Below are positions 1 through 8,442 of a stretch of 64,000 nt of DNA, piece by piece. The position numbers and the translations under genes are program-made. How positions within the stretch are numbered: position 1 is the first letter of the stretch; each line of letters starts with the position of its first letter. The stretch is from Mucilaginibacter sp. (lineage in GTDB: Bacteria > Bacteroidota > Bacteroidia > Sphingobacteriales > Sphingobacteriaceae), in contig NZ_JANYGH010000034.1 in the NCBI RefSeq assembly GCF_025362475.1, forward strand, positions 1-64,000. Reading direction: 5' to 3'. Below the pieces are notes generated by a model. That model saw only the letters and a program-made list of their open reading frames with translations. It did not search any database and was not told where the DNA came from.

Positions 1-592
1 TCCACACGTTTTTATCGGGGTAGTTATAGATCCCCGCCATCAGGTCCAGGACGATATGCGACTGGTCGGATTTGGGAAAGGTGTATTGGTGGAAGCCTAC
101 CCGGGCCGTGGTAGTCATCTCGGCGGTGATATTGCTTTCATCCAGCTTTACTTTATAGTAATTGGCGTGGCTTACTTCGTTCTGGTGCGAAAAGCCGGAG
201 CGGTAGCCGCTGCCCGGTTTATCGGCCGTACCGGGGTTGAGTTTTAATTGGCCTACGGTCGGCATGATTAAAAAGTCGCCCAGGTCGGAGTGGCCGGTGC
301 CGCTGAAATGGGTATGGCTGAAGCCGACGATCGTTTTATCATCATACTGGTAGCCCGCGCAGTATTTGTATACATCGGGGTTGTATTTGCCGTTCAGCTC
401 GTAGCCTGCCGTATCGGTTTCGGGACTCAGCTGTACCATCCCGAAGGGTACCGTCGCTCCCGGGTAAACGTGTCCCATCCGCTGCGTGCCAATGATCGGG
501 CGTACATACTGGACCAGGTTTTCGGAGGGGTGGGTTTGCGCCTGCGCATCTAAAGCAATAAAAGCTAAAAGAACGTAAAATATCTTCTTCAT
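1..592 (-). CDS. GH92 family alpha-1,2-mannosidase, 5' part only
   Basis: Only the first 197 codons lie in the window; the gene runs off the left edge. It starts with a Sec-type signal peptide (MKKIFYVLLAFIALDAQAQ), so the product is exported to the periplasm or cell surface. The mature N-terminus carries the pattern of glycoside hydrolase family 92: VQYVRPIIGT, then YPGATVPFGMVQLSP, then GFSHTHFSGTGHSDLGDF. GH92 enzymes are calcium-dependent exo-mannosidases that trim mannose from N-glycans or yeast mannan, and Bacteroidota often carry several. The family call is firm from these motifs; substrate linkage cannot be judged from the fragment. The 180 bp upstream show no recognised site. Confidence 0.9.
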   Translation of the reverse strand, partial: MKKIFYVLLAFIALDAQAQTHPSENLVQYVRPIIGTQRMGHVYPGATVPFGMVQLSPETDTAGYELNGKYNPDVYKYCAGYQYDDKTIVGFSHTHFSGTGHSDLGDFLIMPTVGQLKLNPGTADKPGSGYRSGFSHQNEVSHANYYKVKLDESNITAEMTTTARVGFHQYTFPKSDQSHIVLDLMAGIYNYPDKNVW

Positions 593-774
593 TGTTATGA
601 ACCGTATCAATTGATAAAACGTTTTAAGAGCTCAAATATAGGGCATAACACTTAAATGTTTCCATAACAGTAATAAAAACTGTACCTTGACATAATGTCA
701 TTAAACCCTACCTTTTGTAACATCGGTATGCGTTTTGCTATCTAACTGAAACACATCTAAAAAACAAAATATCA

Positions 775-1353
775 ATGAAAAAGCTACTATCAGTAATATT
801 AGTGGTTGCGGTTGCCATGTCCCTAAGTTCATGCAGCTACAACAGTATGGTTAAGCTCGATGAAAATGTAAAAACTCAATGGGCCGCCGTACAAAGCCAA
901 TATCAACGCCGCAGCGATCTGATACCAAATTTGGTGAACACTGTTAAAGGTGCGGCCAACTTTGAAAAAAGCACACTTACCGCCGTTGTTGAGGCCCGCG
1001 CTAAAGCTACATCGGTACAGGTTGATCCTACTAAATTAACTCCAGAATCTATAAAAGCATTCCAGGCCGCACAGGGAGAATTGAGTACGGCTTTGGGCAA
1101 GTTATTATCTATTACAGAAAACTATCCCACCCTGAAAACCAACGAAAACTTTTTGGGCCTGCAGGCACAGATAGAAGGGACAGAGAACCGCATACAGGTT
1201 TCCCGCCAGGATTTTAATACTGCCGTGCAGGAGTTCAATACCAAGATCAGATCATTCCCGGCAAATATCACTGCTAAAATGTTTGGCTTTTCTGAAAAAG
1301 GATATTTTACTGCCGAGCCTGGATCAGAAAAAGCACCTAAGGTTCAGTTTTAA
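775..1353 (+). CDS. lemA: LemA family lipoprotein
   Basis: 192 residues. A lipoprotein signal peptide ends in a lipobox-like LSSC around residues 17-20, and the rest is alpha-helical with the family signature of an N-terminal QYQRRSDLIPNLVNTVKG stretch. LemA proteins are membrane-anchored with a long helical bundle facing the periplasm; their biochemical role is not established. It is followed by two TPM-domain genes, the usual LemA-TPM neighbourhood in Bacteroidota. That conserved order suggests a joint envelope or protein quality role, which is inference. The start is the only ATG placing the signal peptide at the N-terminus. Confidence 0.93.
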   Translation: MKKLLSVILVVAVAMSLSSCSYNSMVKLDENVKTQWAAVQSQYQRRSDLIPNLVNTVKGAANFEKSTLTAVVEARAKATSVQVDPTKLTPESIKAFQAAQGELSTALGKLLSITENYPTLKTNENFLGLQAQIEGTENRIQVSRQDFNTAVQEFNTKIRSFPANITAKMFGFSEKGYFTAEPGSEKAPKVQF

Positions 1354-1471
1354 CTAATTAGTGAATTAGCGGGTTAGTGAATGAGTGATTTGAGCAACAA
1401 CAACGCCACTCGTCTGTTCACTAATTAAAACACTCACTAATTCACCCATTCACTCAATCACTAATTAAAAA
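1354..1471 (+). repeat. Degenerate 'attagtgaat' word tract
   Basis: The gap between lemA and the first TPM gene is almost entirely variations on attagtgaat on one side and its complement attcactaat on the other, giving an imperfect inverted arrangement. A second tract of the same words lies at 2709-2835. No ORF or clear promoter is visible in it. Confidence 0.6.
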
Positions 1472-1906
1472 ATGGCAGTATTTAACGAAGAAGAACAGCA
1501 GCGGATACGCAAGGCCATTGAGGAAGCCGAGAATCGCAGTACCGGTGAAATACGGGTTTGTATTGAAAAAAAGTGCAGTGAAGATGTGCTTGATCGCGCA
1601 GCAAAATATTTCTATCAGCTTAATATGCATAAAACAGCCCTTCGTCATGGAGTGCTGGTTTACGTAGCTACTGTTGACCGTAAGTTTGCCATTATTGGCG
1701 ATGCCGGCATAAACAAGGTTGTACCCCCCAATTTTTGGGATGAGACCAAGGAGGATATGCTTAAGCATTTTAAATATGGTGATATTGTTGAAGGCATTGT
1801 TACCGGCCTAAAAATAGCAGGCGAGCAATTGCAAAAATATTTCCCTCACCATGCAGGCGACATTAACGAACTGCCCGATGATATTGCTTTTATGGATGGC
1901 GAATAA
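1472..1906 (+). CDS. TPM-domain protein without signal peptide or membrane anchor
   Basis: 144 residues, made up almost entirely of one TPM domain (the TLP18.3/Psb32/MOLO-1 fold). The domain opens with EEEQQRIRKAIEEAENRSTGEIRV, and later KFAIIGDAGINKVV matches the conserved glycine-rich segment. There is no signal peptide and no transmembrane segment, unlike the next gene, so the product is predicted to be cytoplasmic or brought to the membrane by partners. It lies 118 bp after lemA and 13 bp before a second TPM gene, so the three probably form one unit. Function of bacterial TPM proteins is poorly known. Confidence 0.85.
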   Translation: MAVFNEEEQQRIRKAIEEAENRSTGEIRVCIEKKCSEDVLDRAAKYFYQLNMHKTALRHGVLVYVATVDRKFAIIGDAGINKVVPPNFWDETKEDMLKHFKYGDIVEGIVTGLKIAGEQLQKYFPHHAGDINELPDDIAFMDGE

Positions 1907-1919
1907 CCAAAAGAAACAC

Positions 1920-2708
1920 ATGTTTAAAAAACTCATCATATTTTTCAGCCTGGTACTTTGCACCGCCGTGGCGTTTGCCCAGGAACTTCCTGAGCGATCT
2001 AATACGCTGGTTACCGATTATACCAATACCTTATCGGCAGCTGATAAACAAAAACTGGAAGACAAACTGGTTGCCTTTAATGATTCTACCTCTACGCAGA
2101 TAGCCGTAGTAATAATGAAATCAACCGGCAACTATGATATTAATGCCTACGGTGTACAACTGTTGCGCAAATGGGGTATCGGCGAAAAAAAGAAGAATAA
2201 CGGCATTTTAGTGCTGGTTGCCATGAGCGATCGCAAAATGAGCATCCAAACCGGTTATGGCGCCGAAGGTGCGGTACCGGATATAATTACGCAGGAGATT
2301 ATCCAAAAGGATATGAAACCGCACTTTAAGCAGGATGATTATTACGGCGGACTTGATGCTGCTACCAATAGCCTCATTAAGTACATGAAAGGCGAATACA
2401 AAGCTGAACCAAAAGAAGAACAGGGCAAAAGTGTCGGTGGCAGCGCATTTATTGTTATTATTATAATAGTAGTTATCCTGATATTGGTATTCCGCAACCG
2501 TGGCGGTGGTGGTGGTCGCCAGATTATTGGCCGCAGGGGTGGCGCAAGTCCCTTCTGGTGGTTTCTGGCCGGTAACCTTCTTGGTGGCAGCGGCCGCAGC
2601 AGCGGATCTGACTGGGGAGGTTTCTCTGGCGGAGGTGGCGGCGGAGGTGGTTTTGGCGGCTTCGGCGGCGGTAGCGGTGGCGGCGGCGGTTCAAGCGGCA
2701 GCTGGTAG
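1920..2708 (+). CDS. TPM-domain membrane protein with glycine-rich tail
   Basis: 262 residues from the ATG at 1920. An in-frame upstream ATG exists at 1851, but it lies inside the preceding gene and would bury the signal peptide MFKKLIIFFSLVLCTAVAFA. After the signal comes a TPM domain (about residues 25-160, with IQTGYGAEGAVPD), then one membrane helix (isoleucine/valine-rich, about 178-195), then a long glycine/serine-rich cytosolic tail ending GGGGSSGSW. This is the standard YgcG-like architecture found beside LemA. The tail is low-complexity and probably disordered. The same three-gene order supports a shared envelope role. Confidence 0.9.
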   Translation: MFKKLIIFFSLVLCTAVAFAQELPERSNTLVTDYTNTLSAADKQKLEDKLVAFNDSTSTQIAVVIMKSTGNYDINAYGVQLLRKWGIGEKKKNNGILVLVAMSDRKMSIQTGYGAEGAVPDIITQEIIQKDMKPHFKQDDYYGGLDAATNSLIKYMKGEYKAEPKEEQGKSVGGSAFIVIIIIVVILILVFRNRGGGGGRQIIGRRGGASPFWWFLAGNLLGGSGRSSGSDWGGFSGGGGGGGGFGGFGGGSGGGGGSSGSW

Positions 2709-2835
2709 TTTTAATTAGTGAATTGCTGAGTTAGTGAATTAGTGATAGCCGGCGATTAATTAGTGAATTGCTGAATTGATCAATTATTGATGGCCGACAA
2801 TTAGTTAATGAGTTTTGAATTAGTGATGGCCAGCC
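2709..2835 (+). repeat. Second 'attagtgaat' word tract
   Basis: Repeats of attagtgaattgctgaat and of gtgatggccggc follow the TPM gene. The words match the tract at 1354-1471, so the two tracts flank the pair of TPM genes. No terminator hairpin with a T-run was found. Confidence 0.55.
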
Positions 2836-2850
2836 CAAATTATCCTTTGA

Positions 2851-3255
2851 ATGTGTAAAGACTTTATTTTAAATGAGCTGGAGAAAATTTCACTCATGAT
2901 GGCTCGTATTGCGGGTTTTAAAGAACAGGCAAAACCGGATGAATTTATACAGCTTGCAGATACTATGCTGCAAAATGAGTTTAATATTAAGCTTGATGAA
3001 TTATTAGCGTTAACTACCGAAGATTTTGAACTTTTACTATTAAAAGGAAATTATAAAGCCGATAAGCTGGACGCTTTGGCGCAATTACTATACATGCATA
3101 CCGAGCCATTTACCCCCTCGCCCGAAACTTTAGCTTCACTACAAAAAATATTAATGATTTTTGAATGGCTGGAGAAAAAGCACCATAGCTCCTCATTTGA
3201 AAATATTAACAAGCAAAACTCCATCTATCAATTTATAAAAAACAACTATGAGTAA
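2851..3255 (+). CDS. Small hypothetical helical protein upstream of NUDIX gene
   Basis: 134 residues, acidic, predicted all-helical, with no signal peptide or membrane segment. It begins MCKDFILNELEKISLMMARI and has no motif I recognise; it has the look of small DUF6483-type cytosolic proteins, but that is only a resemblance. Its last 8 bases overlap the start of the NUDIX hydrolase gene, so the two are almost certainly translationally coupled. That overlap makes a role connected with the hydrolase plausible. Codon use and base composition are like its neighbours. Confidence 0.75.
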   Translation: MCKDFILNELEKISLMMARIAGFKEQAKPDEFIQLADTMLQNEFNIKLDELLALTTEDFELLLLKGNYKADKLDALAQLLYMHTEPFTPSPETLASLQKILMIFEWLEKKHHSSSFENINKQNSIYQFIKNNYE

Positions 3256-3799
3256 AAATCTTACCTGGAAACTGCTTTCATCTGAATATATACACAAAGG
3301 TCCATGGGCTACACTACGTATTGATCGCTGCGAAATGCCCAGCGGCAAAATTGTTGACGATTACTATGTTTTAGAATACAGCAACTGGGTTAACGCAGTT
3401 GCCATTACCGAAGATAATATGGTGCTTATGGTAAAACAATACCGCCATGCCGCAGGTATCATATCACTCGAAATTCCGGGTGGGGTTATTGATGGTGATG
3501 AATCGCCGGTTGAAGGACTGCGCCGTGAACTGCTGGAAGAAACCGGTTACCAGTTTGATGATTTTGAATTGCTTTGCACCGTGTACGGCAATCCTTCAAC
3601 TGCCAATAATCAAACATTTACCTACCTGGCTAAGGGCGGCAAAAAAGTCCAGGGACAATCATTGGATGAGCACGAGGAGCTAATCGTAGAAGAATACACC
3701 ATCCCCGAAGTGAAACAATTACTCCTGGAAAATAAAGTTGTACAGGCTATGCACTGTGCCGGTCTATTTTACGGGATGGTGAAACTGGGGGCGCTGTAG
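3248..3799 (+). CDS. NUDIX hydrolase
   Basis: 183 residues with a complete NUDIX box at residues 79-101: G, five residues, E, seven residues, then RELLEETGY. These residues bind the metal that cleaves a nucleoside diphosphate linked to another group. The flanking parts (VKQYRHAAG before, GNPSTANNQTFTYLA after) resemble ADP-sugar pyrophosphatase type members, so ADP-ribose or an ADP-sugar is a likely substrate; this is inference. It overlaps the preceding hypothetical gene by 8 bp. Its stop abuts the stop of the convergent gene at 3800 with no spacer, so no terminator separates the two. Confidence 0.92.
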   Translation: MSKNLTWKLLSSEYIHKGPWATLRIDRCEMPSGKIVDDYYVLEYSNWVNAVAITEDNMVLMVKQYRHAAGIISLEIPGGVIDGDESPVEGLRRELLEETGYQFDDFELLCTVYGNPSTANNQTFTYLAKGGKKVQGQSLDEHEELIVEEYTIPEVKQLLLENKVVQAMHCAGLFYGMVKLGAL

Positions 3800-4258
3800 T
3801 TACTCTGGGCAATTACCTTTACGGCGGGTATCAACTACATAAATAATCTTCCAGCCGGCGGGTGTACGCATTAGTGTAAATACATCAACCCCGCAATGGC
3901 TAAAGGTTTTGCCTAAATAAAACTTGTAAGGTGCCCAAACGCTGGCCATGTCGCCATCAATTTTAATATCACCAAAAGAGATCTGCTCGTCGTAGATCTC
4001 TTTGTGTGGCGTGCCAACCGATTTAATAAAATCATTGGGGTTATCAATATCCAATGCAACGGTTCCGTCTTTTTTATTGGAGATGCCCTCGAAAACGATA
4101 TTTTTATGAAATGTCGATCGTAACAATGTGCTATCTCCTTTGCGCATAGCATCAAACATAGTATTGATGGTTTGCTTTACAGCATCCTGATCGGTTTGTT
4201 GGGCAAAGGTTTTGAATGATGTAAGCAGGATAAAGATGAACAGGATAATCTTTTTCAT
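3800..4258 (-). CDS. Secreted NTF2-like (lumazine-binding type) protein
   Basis: 152 residues with a signal peptide (MKKIILFIFILLTSFKTFAQ) and then a small NTF2/SnoaL-like cone fold: an N-terminal helix with AVKQTINTMFDAMRKGDSTL, and beta strands ending GWKIIYVVDTRRKG. It matches the putative lumazine-binding family common in Bacteroidota. In such proteins the fold forms a pocket, and many have no known ligand. It is monocistronic and convergent with the NUDIX gene. No catalytic residues can be assigned. Confidence 0.78.
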   Translation of the reverse strand: MKKIILFIFILLTSFKTFAQQTDQDAVKQTINTMFDAMRKGDSTLLRSTFHKNIVFEGISNKKDGTVALDIDNPNDFIKSVGTPHKEIYDEQISFGDIKIDGDMASVWAPYKFYLGKTFSHCGVDVFTLMRTPAGWKIIYVVDTRRKGNCPE

Positions 4259-4286
4259 AACTATGTGTTTAATTCAATTTCTCTTT

Positions 4287-4384
4287 TTGTAGAGACGCAT
4301 ATTTGCGTCTCTCGCTTTACAGGGCCAATAAATTTTGTACGCGTGTGATTTGCATGCGGGAGACGCAAATATGCGTCTCTACAA
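4287..4384. repeat. Inverted repeat with self-palindromic 25-bp arms
   Basis: Arms at 4287-4311 and 4360-4384 are perfect 25-bp reverse complements, extendable to 29 bp with one mismatch. Each arm is itself nearly palindromic (agacgca ... tgcgtct), so it can fold alone or with its partner. The spacer is about 48 bp. It lies between two minus-strand genes. The layout is that of a dispersed palindromic repeat rather than a terminator, as no T-run follows. Confidence 0.8.
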
Positions 4385-4395
4385 GAAAGCCCCTC

Positions 4396-5151
4396 TTAAT
4401 GATTCTCTTCCTCATCAATCTTTAAAACAAAGGGCACCGGCTCTTCTATTCTTTGCCCTACTCCAAAATAATCTTCCAGCTCTTTTAAGGTTGATGAACT
4501 TGTAGCGATATCCTTAATGATCACCCCTTTTTCCATCAACAGAATCCGGTCGCAAATATCGGTGATGTGGTTAAGATCATGGCTGGATACTATATTGGTA
4601 ATCCCCTTATTTTTATTTGCATCCTTCAGCATATTTTTAAGCCTAAACTGCGTGCTGGGATCAATATTGGCAAAGGGCTCATCCAGCATTAACAACTGCG
4701 GATTTTGCAGCAGGCACGATGCCACGCCCACCTTGCATTGATTCCCCTTGGATAGGTCGCGGATGTATTTGCCTTTTTTTAGTATTTCTTCGTTAAAAAA
4801 ATCACCCAGATTTGATAATGCTTCATCTATCATAGCTTTACTTTGCTGATGCAGACCGCCGATAAAATACAGGTATTCCTCTGGTGTAAGGTAATCTATC
4901 AGAAAACCCTCATCCAGGTATGATGCGGTGTAGGTTTTCCAGTTTTCATGACCGGCTACAACTTCACCATTTGACAATACCTCTCCGGTTTCCGGGCGGA
5001 TAAGATCAAGAATCATGCGGAACAGTGTAGTTTTACCAGCCCCATTATTACCAACCAAGCCTACGCTTTCGCCCTTATTGATCACCAGGTGCGGTACATC
5101 TACTACCGTAATGCCGTTGTATATTTTTTTAAGGTTCTTTATTTCAATCAT
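4396..5151 (-). CDS. ABC transporter ATP-binding protein
   Basis: 251 residues. Walker A is GNNGAGKTT near residue 37, the signature loop is a variant LSKGNQ, and Walker B is LLMLDEPF followed by a SSHDLNHI switch histidine. A C-terminal extension ends in acidic residues. The gene starts 2 bp after the stop of the permease gene in transcription order, so the two form an operon. Together they make a drug- or lipid-type ABC-2 exporter of unknown cargo. The signature loop is LSKGN rather than LSGGQ, which is usual for ABC-2 gliding and antibiotic exporters. Confidence 0.92.
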   Translation of the reverse strand: MIEIKNLKKIYNGITVVDVPHLVINKGESVGLVGNNGAGKTTLFRMILDLIRPETGEVLSNGEVVAGHENWKTYTASYLDEGFLIDYLTPEEYLYFIGGLHQQSKAMIDEALSNLGDFFNEEILKKGKYIRDLSKGNQCKVGVASCLLQNPQLLMLDEPFANIDPSTQFRLKNMLKDANKNKGITNIVSSHDLNHITDICDRILLMEKGVIIKDIATSSSTLKELEDYFGVGQRIEEPVPFVLKIDEEENH

Positions 5152-5153
5152 GA

Positions 5154-6629
5154 TTATTTATTTCTGAAGCCTTCGGCTATTTGATATCTCTTTTGCATAA
5201 AATCTTCTTCCAGCTTTTTCAGCCAAAAGTTGCGGGTTAGTATAAATATTATACCTGTTAACGCCAATACTAATAACCCTATGTTGTCCTGTTTAAATAA
5301 TGAAAAAGGAATGTAAATAATGTAAGGTGTTAATATAAGCGGCAACGACAATAGCATTTGCGTAGCACCTACGCCTTCCCAATTAAATGACGCCCCTTTT
5401 GACAGATCGATGCGCTTAGCGTTACGATTGGCAAAAAACAATACTATTGTGGTATTAACGCCGATATTCCACAGGTACATTACAAAATGCACCAGTAATC
5501 TCTTCCATCCAAAATAAATGTAAGGTGTTGTTAAAAAGAAGGCTACGGTTGATACTATGGTAAACAGCAAATACTTAGCCTTTAAAAAATCTATAAAGTT
5601 AATTTTGCTCACCAATATGCCATCAAAGTGGGATGCCTGCCAGCTAAACATAAACTGACCGTAATTAATGATGAATATACCCGTCATGAACATCCCTACA
5701 AAAATGTACCAGCTTTGGCCGTAATGGTTGTTGGTATAAAATATGAGCCCATAAAACATAAAAAACAATCCCATAATCAGGGTCGATCGTGGGCGTTTAT
5801 TGCGCAGAATAAGTTTAATCTCGTTCGCCGCCAAATCGCCAACGCTGCCAAACCTCGCCAGGAATGGGATATCCGTACTGCTTTTATATGATTTTATTTT
5901 ATGTGCGGTAAGCTCTTCCAGGTAAAGGTTTTGCTTTAAATAATAAAAGTTAAAGTAATACATTACAAGCGCCAGCACAAAAGGCAACAAGGCCAACGCC
6001 GGCATAGTAATTAAATGCCCGAAAAAAGCGTATGAAATATCGCGGAACGAAAACAGGTGCCATTTGAAATCGCAGGCGATGATCAGGCCTAAAACGGCAG
6101 CGGAAATCAAAAATACCCAGCCATTCAGATTCGATCGCCTTTTAATGTACAATGCCAGGTAGTTGTTAAACACCGTGAGCCCGGCAATAGCTACAACAAA
6201 GCTTAATGCAACCACGCTGCCCGAATCGTGGGCAACTATCTTGAACACAAATGGCAAAAACAAGATGAAAGGCCACAAATTAAATACCGAGAAAGCCGCG
6301 GTTAATGCCAGGTAGCGCACAAAAGAATCTCTTTTTATAGGCAGGTGTAAATACGGCTGAACCCTTAGGGTAGGTAACTCCTGCAACTGCAGCCGCGTCA
6401 GCAGATCGAACAGGAAATAAATGAGTATGATGCCACAGAAAGCCTTAACCAGGTCTTCGTTAGGAAACATTGCCTCAAGCATTTTATCTAAAAAGATACC
6501 TATAGCAAGTACATTTAAAAACAGGTAAAGAATTAAAATGCCCATTACTACGCGTATAGCAATGCTTTTTCCCGTATTTTTTGATCGCCAGAAAGCTTTT
6601 AACTCATGACCGAAAAAGGTAGATACCAT
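5154..6629 (-). CDS. DUF5687 family ABC-2 type permease
   Basis: 491 residues with about twelve hydrophobic segments. It opens VSTFFGHELKAFWRSKNTGK, the characteristic start of DUF5687 proteins, which are Bacteroidota-specific ABC exporter permeases. It lies directly upstream of the ATPase gene with 2 bp between them. Length is close to the family norm. Cargo unknown. The next gene upstream, rarA, is separated from it by about 320 bp of repeats, so transcription probably starts in that gap. Confidence 0.88.
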   Translation of the reverse strand: MVSTFFGHELKAFWRSKNTGKSIAIRVVMGILILYLFLNVLAIGIFLDKMLEAMFPNEDLVKAFCGIILIYFLFDLLTRLQLQELPTLRVQPYLHLPIKRDSFVRYLALTAAFSVFNLWPFILFLPFVFKIVAHDSGSVVALSFVVAIAGLTVFNNYLALYIKRRSNLNGWVFLISAAVLGLIIACDFKWHLFSFRDISYAFFGHLITMPALALLPFVLALVMYYFNFYYLKQNLYLEELTAHKIKSYKSSTDIPFLARFGSVGDLAANEIKLILRNKRPRSTLIMGLFFMFYGLIFYTNNHYGQSWYIFVGMFMTGIFIINYGQFMFSWQASHFDGILVSKINFIDFLKAKYLLFTIVSTVAFFLTTPYIYFGWKRLLVHFVMYLWNIGVNTTIVLFFANRNAKRIDLSKGASFNWEGVGATQMLLSLPLILTPYIIYIPFSLFKQDNIGLLVLALTGIIFILTRNFWLKKLEEDFMQKRYQIAEGFRNK

Positions 6630-6654
6630 GTTTTATAGATAAGATATGTTTTGT

Positions 6655-6948
6655 TGAAGATAGGAAACAGAATCAAGAAATAAGAGTCAGGAATCAAGAT
6701 TGATTAAGTAGGGTTTATTGTCTCCGTCACTACGAGGTAGGATGTGTTTGCAAAAAACCTTTTTGTCATCCTGAACGCAGTGAAGGATCTATTATCCGCC
6801 ATACTTCTTCGCACTGTAAAGTCTGCGAATAGATCCTTCACTGCATTTCAGGATGACAAACCTTTCAAAACCTCATTTCTTCTACAGAGTCTCTGGATTT
6901 TCCCAATTTCCGTCCTGATTCTTGACTCTTAATTCTTGGCTCTCTGCT
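6655..6948. repeat. Repeat-filled gap: hairpin flanked by inverted 'cttgattcttgactc' tracts
   Basis: The gap between the permease and rarA has no gene. At 6762-6860 sits a copy of a hairpin family (tttgtcatcctgaac... with its inverted partner ending ggatgacaaa). To its left (about 6664-6705) and right (about 6910-6945) are tracts of the words 'gaatcaagaa / gagtcaggaat' and their reverse complements, in opposite orientation to each other. A short ORF reading through the hairpin is an artefact. Confidence 0.8.
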
Positions 6949-8229
6949 TCAATATTTATACCTATCCCCCCAAAGTTTCTTCAACTTCTCTTTTGATTCG
7001 TTTTCTTTGGAATTGTTACCTGGCTGGTAAATTTTTGTACCCCTGATGGCATCCGGCAAAAAATCGAGGTCGGTAAAGTTGCCCTCATAGCTGTGGGCAT
7101 ATTTATAGTCTTTACCGTAGCCTATATTTTTCATGAATTTGGTGGGCGCATTGCGTAAGTGCAGTGGAACTGGCAAGTCGCCGGTTTGGCGTACCAATGC
7201 CATTGCCGCACCAATCGCGGTTGTGGCCGAATTACTTTTGGCTGAGGTTGCCAGGTAGATGGCCGTTTGCGACAATATCAATTGCGACTCGGGCATACCA
7301 ATCTTATTCACCGCTTCAAAACAACTTTGTGCCAGTAAAAGGGCATTGGGATTAGCGTTCCCAATATCTTCAGACGCCAGGATAAGCATCCGGCGGGCAA
7401 TAAACAGCGGGTCTTCGCCGCCAATTATCATGCGGGCCAGCCAGTAAACGGCCCCGTTGGGATCGCTGCCACGCATAGATTTGATAAAGGCCGAAATAAT
7501 ATCATAATGCTGCTCGCCGGTTTTATCATACAACGCCATATTTTGCTGTACATGCTCCAGCACTACCTCATCGGTTAAAACTATATCCGGGCTATCAAAG
7601 GCGTTTACCAACAGCTCGAAGATGTTGAGCAGTTTACGGGCGTCGCCGCCAGATAAACGAAGCAGCGCTTCATGGTCCTTTATATTGATGCGCTTTTCTT
7701 TAAGCACTTCATCTTCCGCCATGGCTTTATCCAGCAGGTTCAGCAGATCCTCCTCTTCCAGGGGTTTCAAAATGTATACCTGGCATCGTGATAACAAAGC
7801 CGAGATCACCTCGAAGGATGGATTTTCTGTAGTTGCACCTATCAGCGTAACTATCCCCCGCTCAACGGCACCCAACAATGAATCCTGTTGAGATTTAGAG
7901 AAACGATGAATTTCATCAATAAATAATATGGGAAGTATTTCGCCTTGCTCCTTTAATATGGAGGCCTTTTCAATCACTTCGCGCACATCTTTCACCCCCG
8001 AATTTATTGCACTAAGTGAAAAGAACGGACGAGATAATGATTGCGAAATAATATAGGCCAGCGTAGTTTTACCCACTCCCGGTGGCCCCCAAAATAACAT
8101 GGATGGCAACGATCCCGATTCAATAGCCTTGCGCAATACGGCACCCGGCCCCACCAAATGTTTTTGCCCTACATAATCATTGAGGGATTTTGGGCGCATC
8201 CGTTCGGCTAAAGGGGGGAGATTGGTCAT
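6949..8229 (-). CDS. rarA: Replication-associated recombination protein A (MgsA/WHIP family AAA ATPase)
   Basis: 426 residues, the usual length. The N-terminus PLAERMRPKSLNDYVGQKHL is the RarA signature, Walker A (GPPGVGKTT) is at residues 48-56, Walker B is LFIDEIHRF, and the C-terminal half has the MgsA tetramerisation motifs (ASEDIGNANPNAL, YKYAHSYEGNF). RarA acts at stalled or collapsed replication forks with SSB and RecA. It stands alone; both flanks are repeats. The C-terminus ends LKKLWGDRYKY, typical for the family, so the start and end look sound. Confidence 0.97.
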   Translation of the reverse strand: MTNLPPLAERMRPKSLNDYVGQKHLVGPGAVLRKAIESGSLPSMLFWGPPGVGKTTLAYIISQSLSRPFFSLSAINSGVKDVREVIEKASILKEQGEILPILFIDEIHRFSKSQQDSLLGAVERGIVTLIGATTENPSFEVISALLSRCQVYILKPLEEEDLLNLLDKAMAEDEVLKEKRINIKDHEALLRLSGGDARKLLNIFELLVNAFDSPDIVLTDEVVLEHVQQNMALYDKTGEQHYDIISAFIKSMRGSDPNGAVYWLARMIIGGEDPLFIARRMLILASEDIGNANPNALLLAQSCFEAVNKIGMPESQLILSQTAIYLATSAKSNSATTAIGAAMALVRQTGDLPVPLHLRNAPTKFMKNIGYGKDYKYAHSYEGNFTDLDFLPDAIRGTKIYQPGNNSKENESKEKLKKLWGDRYKY

Positions 8230-8236
8230 GTAATTT

Positions 8237-8335
8237 ATTAGATGTGCAGATTTTAAATGTGCAGATATGCAGATGAAGAGCCACGTATATGTACACTAAT
8301 TAACTTAAGGATTGTATCATTCAAATGTGCAAATT
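8237..8335. repeat. 'gatgtgcagattt' word tract
   Basis: Between rarA and the tatC terminator lie several copies of the words gatgtgcag, aaatgtgcag and atatgcagatg. The same words recur at 10722-10858 and 11370-11583. No gene is visible. Confidence 0.55.
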
Positions 8336-8344
8336 GTGGGTCAA

Positions 8345-8380
8345 TAAAAAAAGCCCCACCGCTAATAAACGATGGGGCTT
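8345..8380 (-). terminator. Rho-independent terminator of tatC
   Basis: Read on the minus strand: GGAAGCCCCATCG, a short loop, then CGGTGGGGC followed by TTTTTTTATT. The stem is 8-10 bp and GC-rich, and it lies about 65 bp after the tatC stop codon. Confidence 0.85.
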
Positions 8381-8442
8381 CCAATAAGTTTTTTTTTTAT
8401 CTGGTTATCTAAAAACAGATTACTTCTTCATCTGCACATCGT

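Noticed and set aside
2500..2718. 72-codon ORF rich in Ala/Val
   Set aside because: It is the other-frame reading of the glycine-rich tail of the TPM gene.
6744..6932. 62-codon ORF near rarA
   Set aside because: Read through a hairpin family member and word tracts; the same short peptide start would appear at other copies of the repeat.
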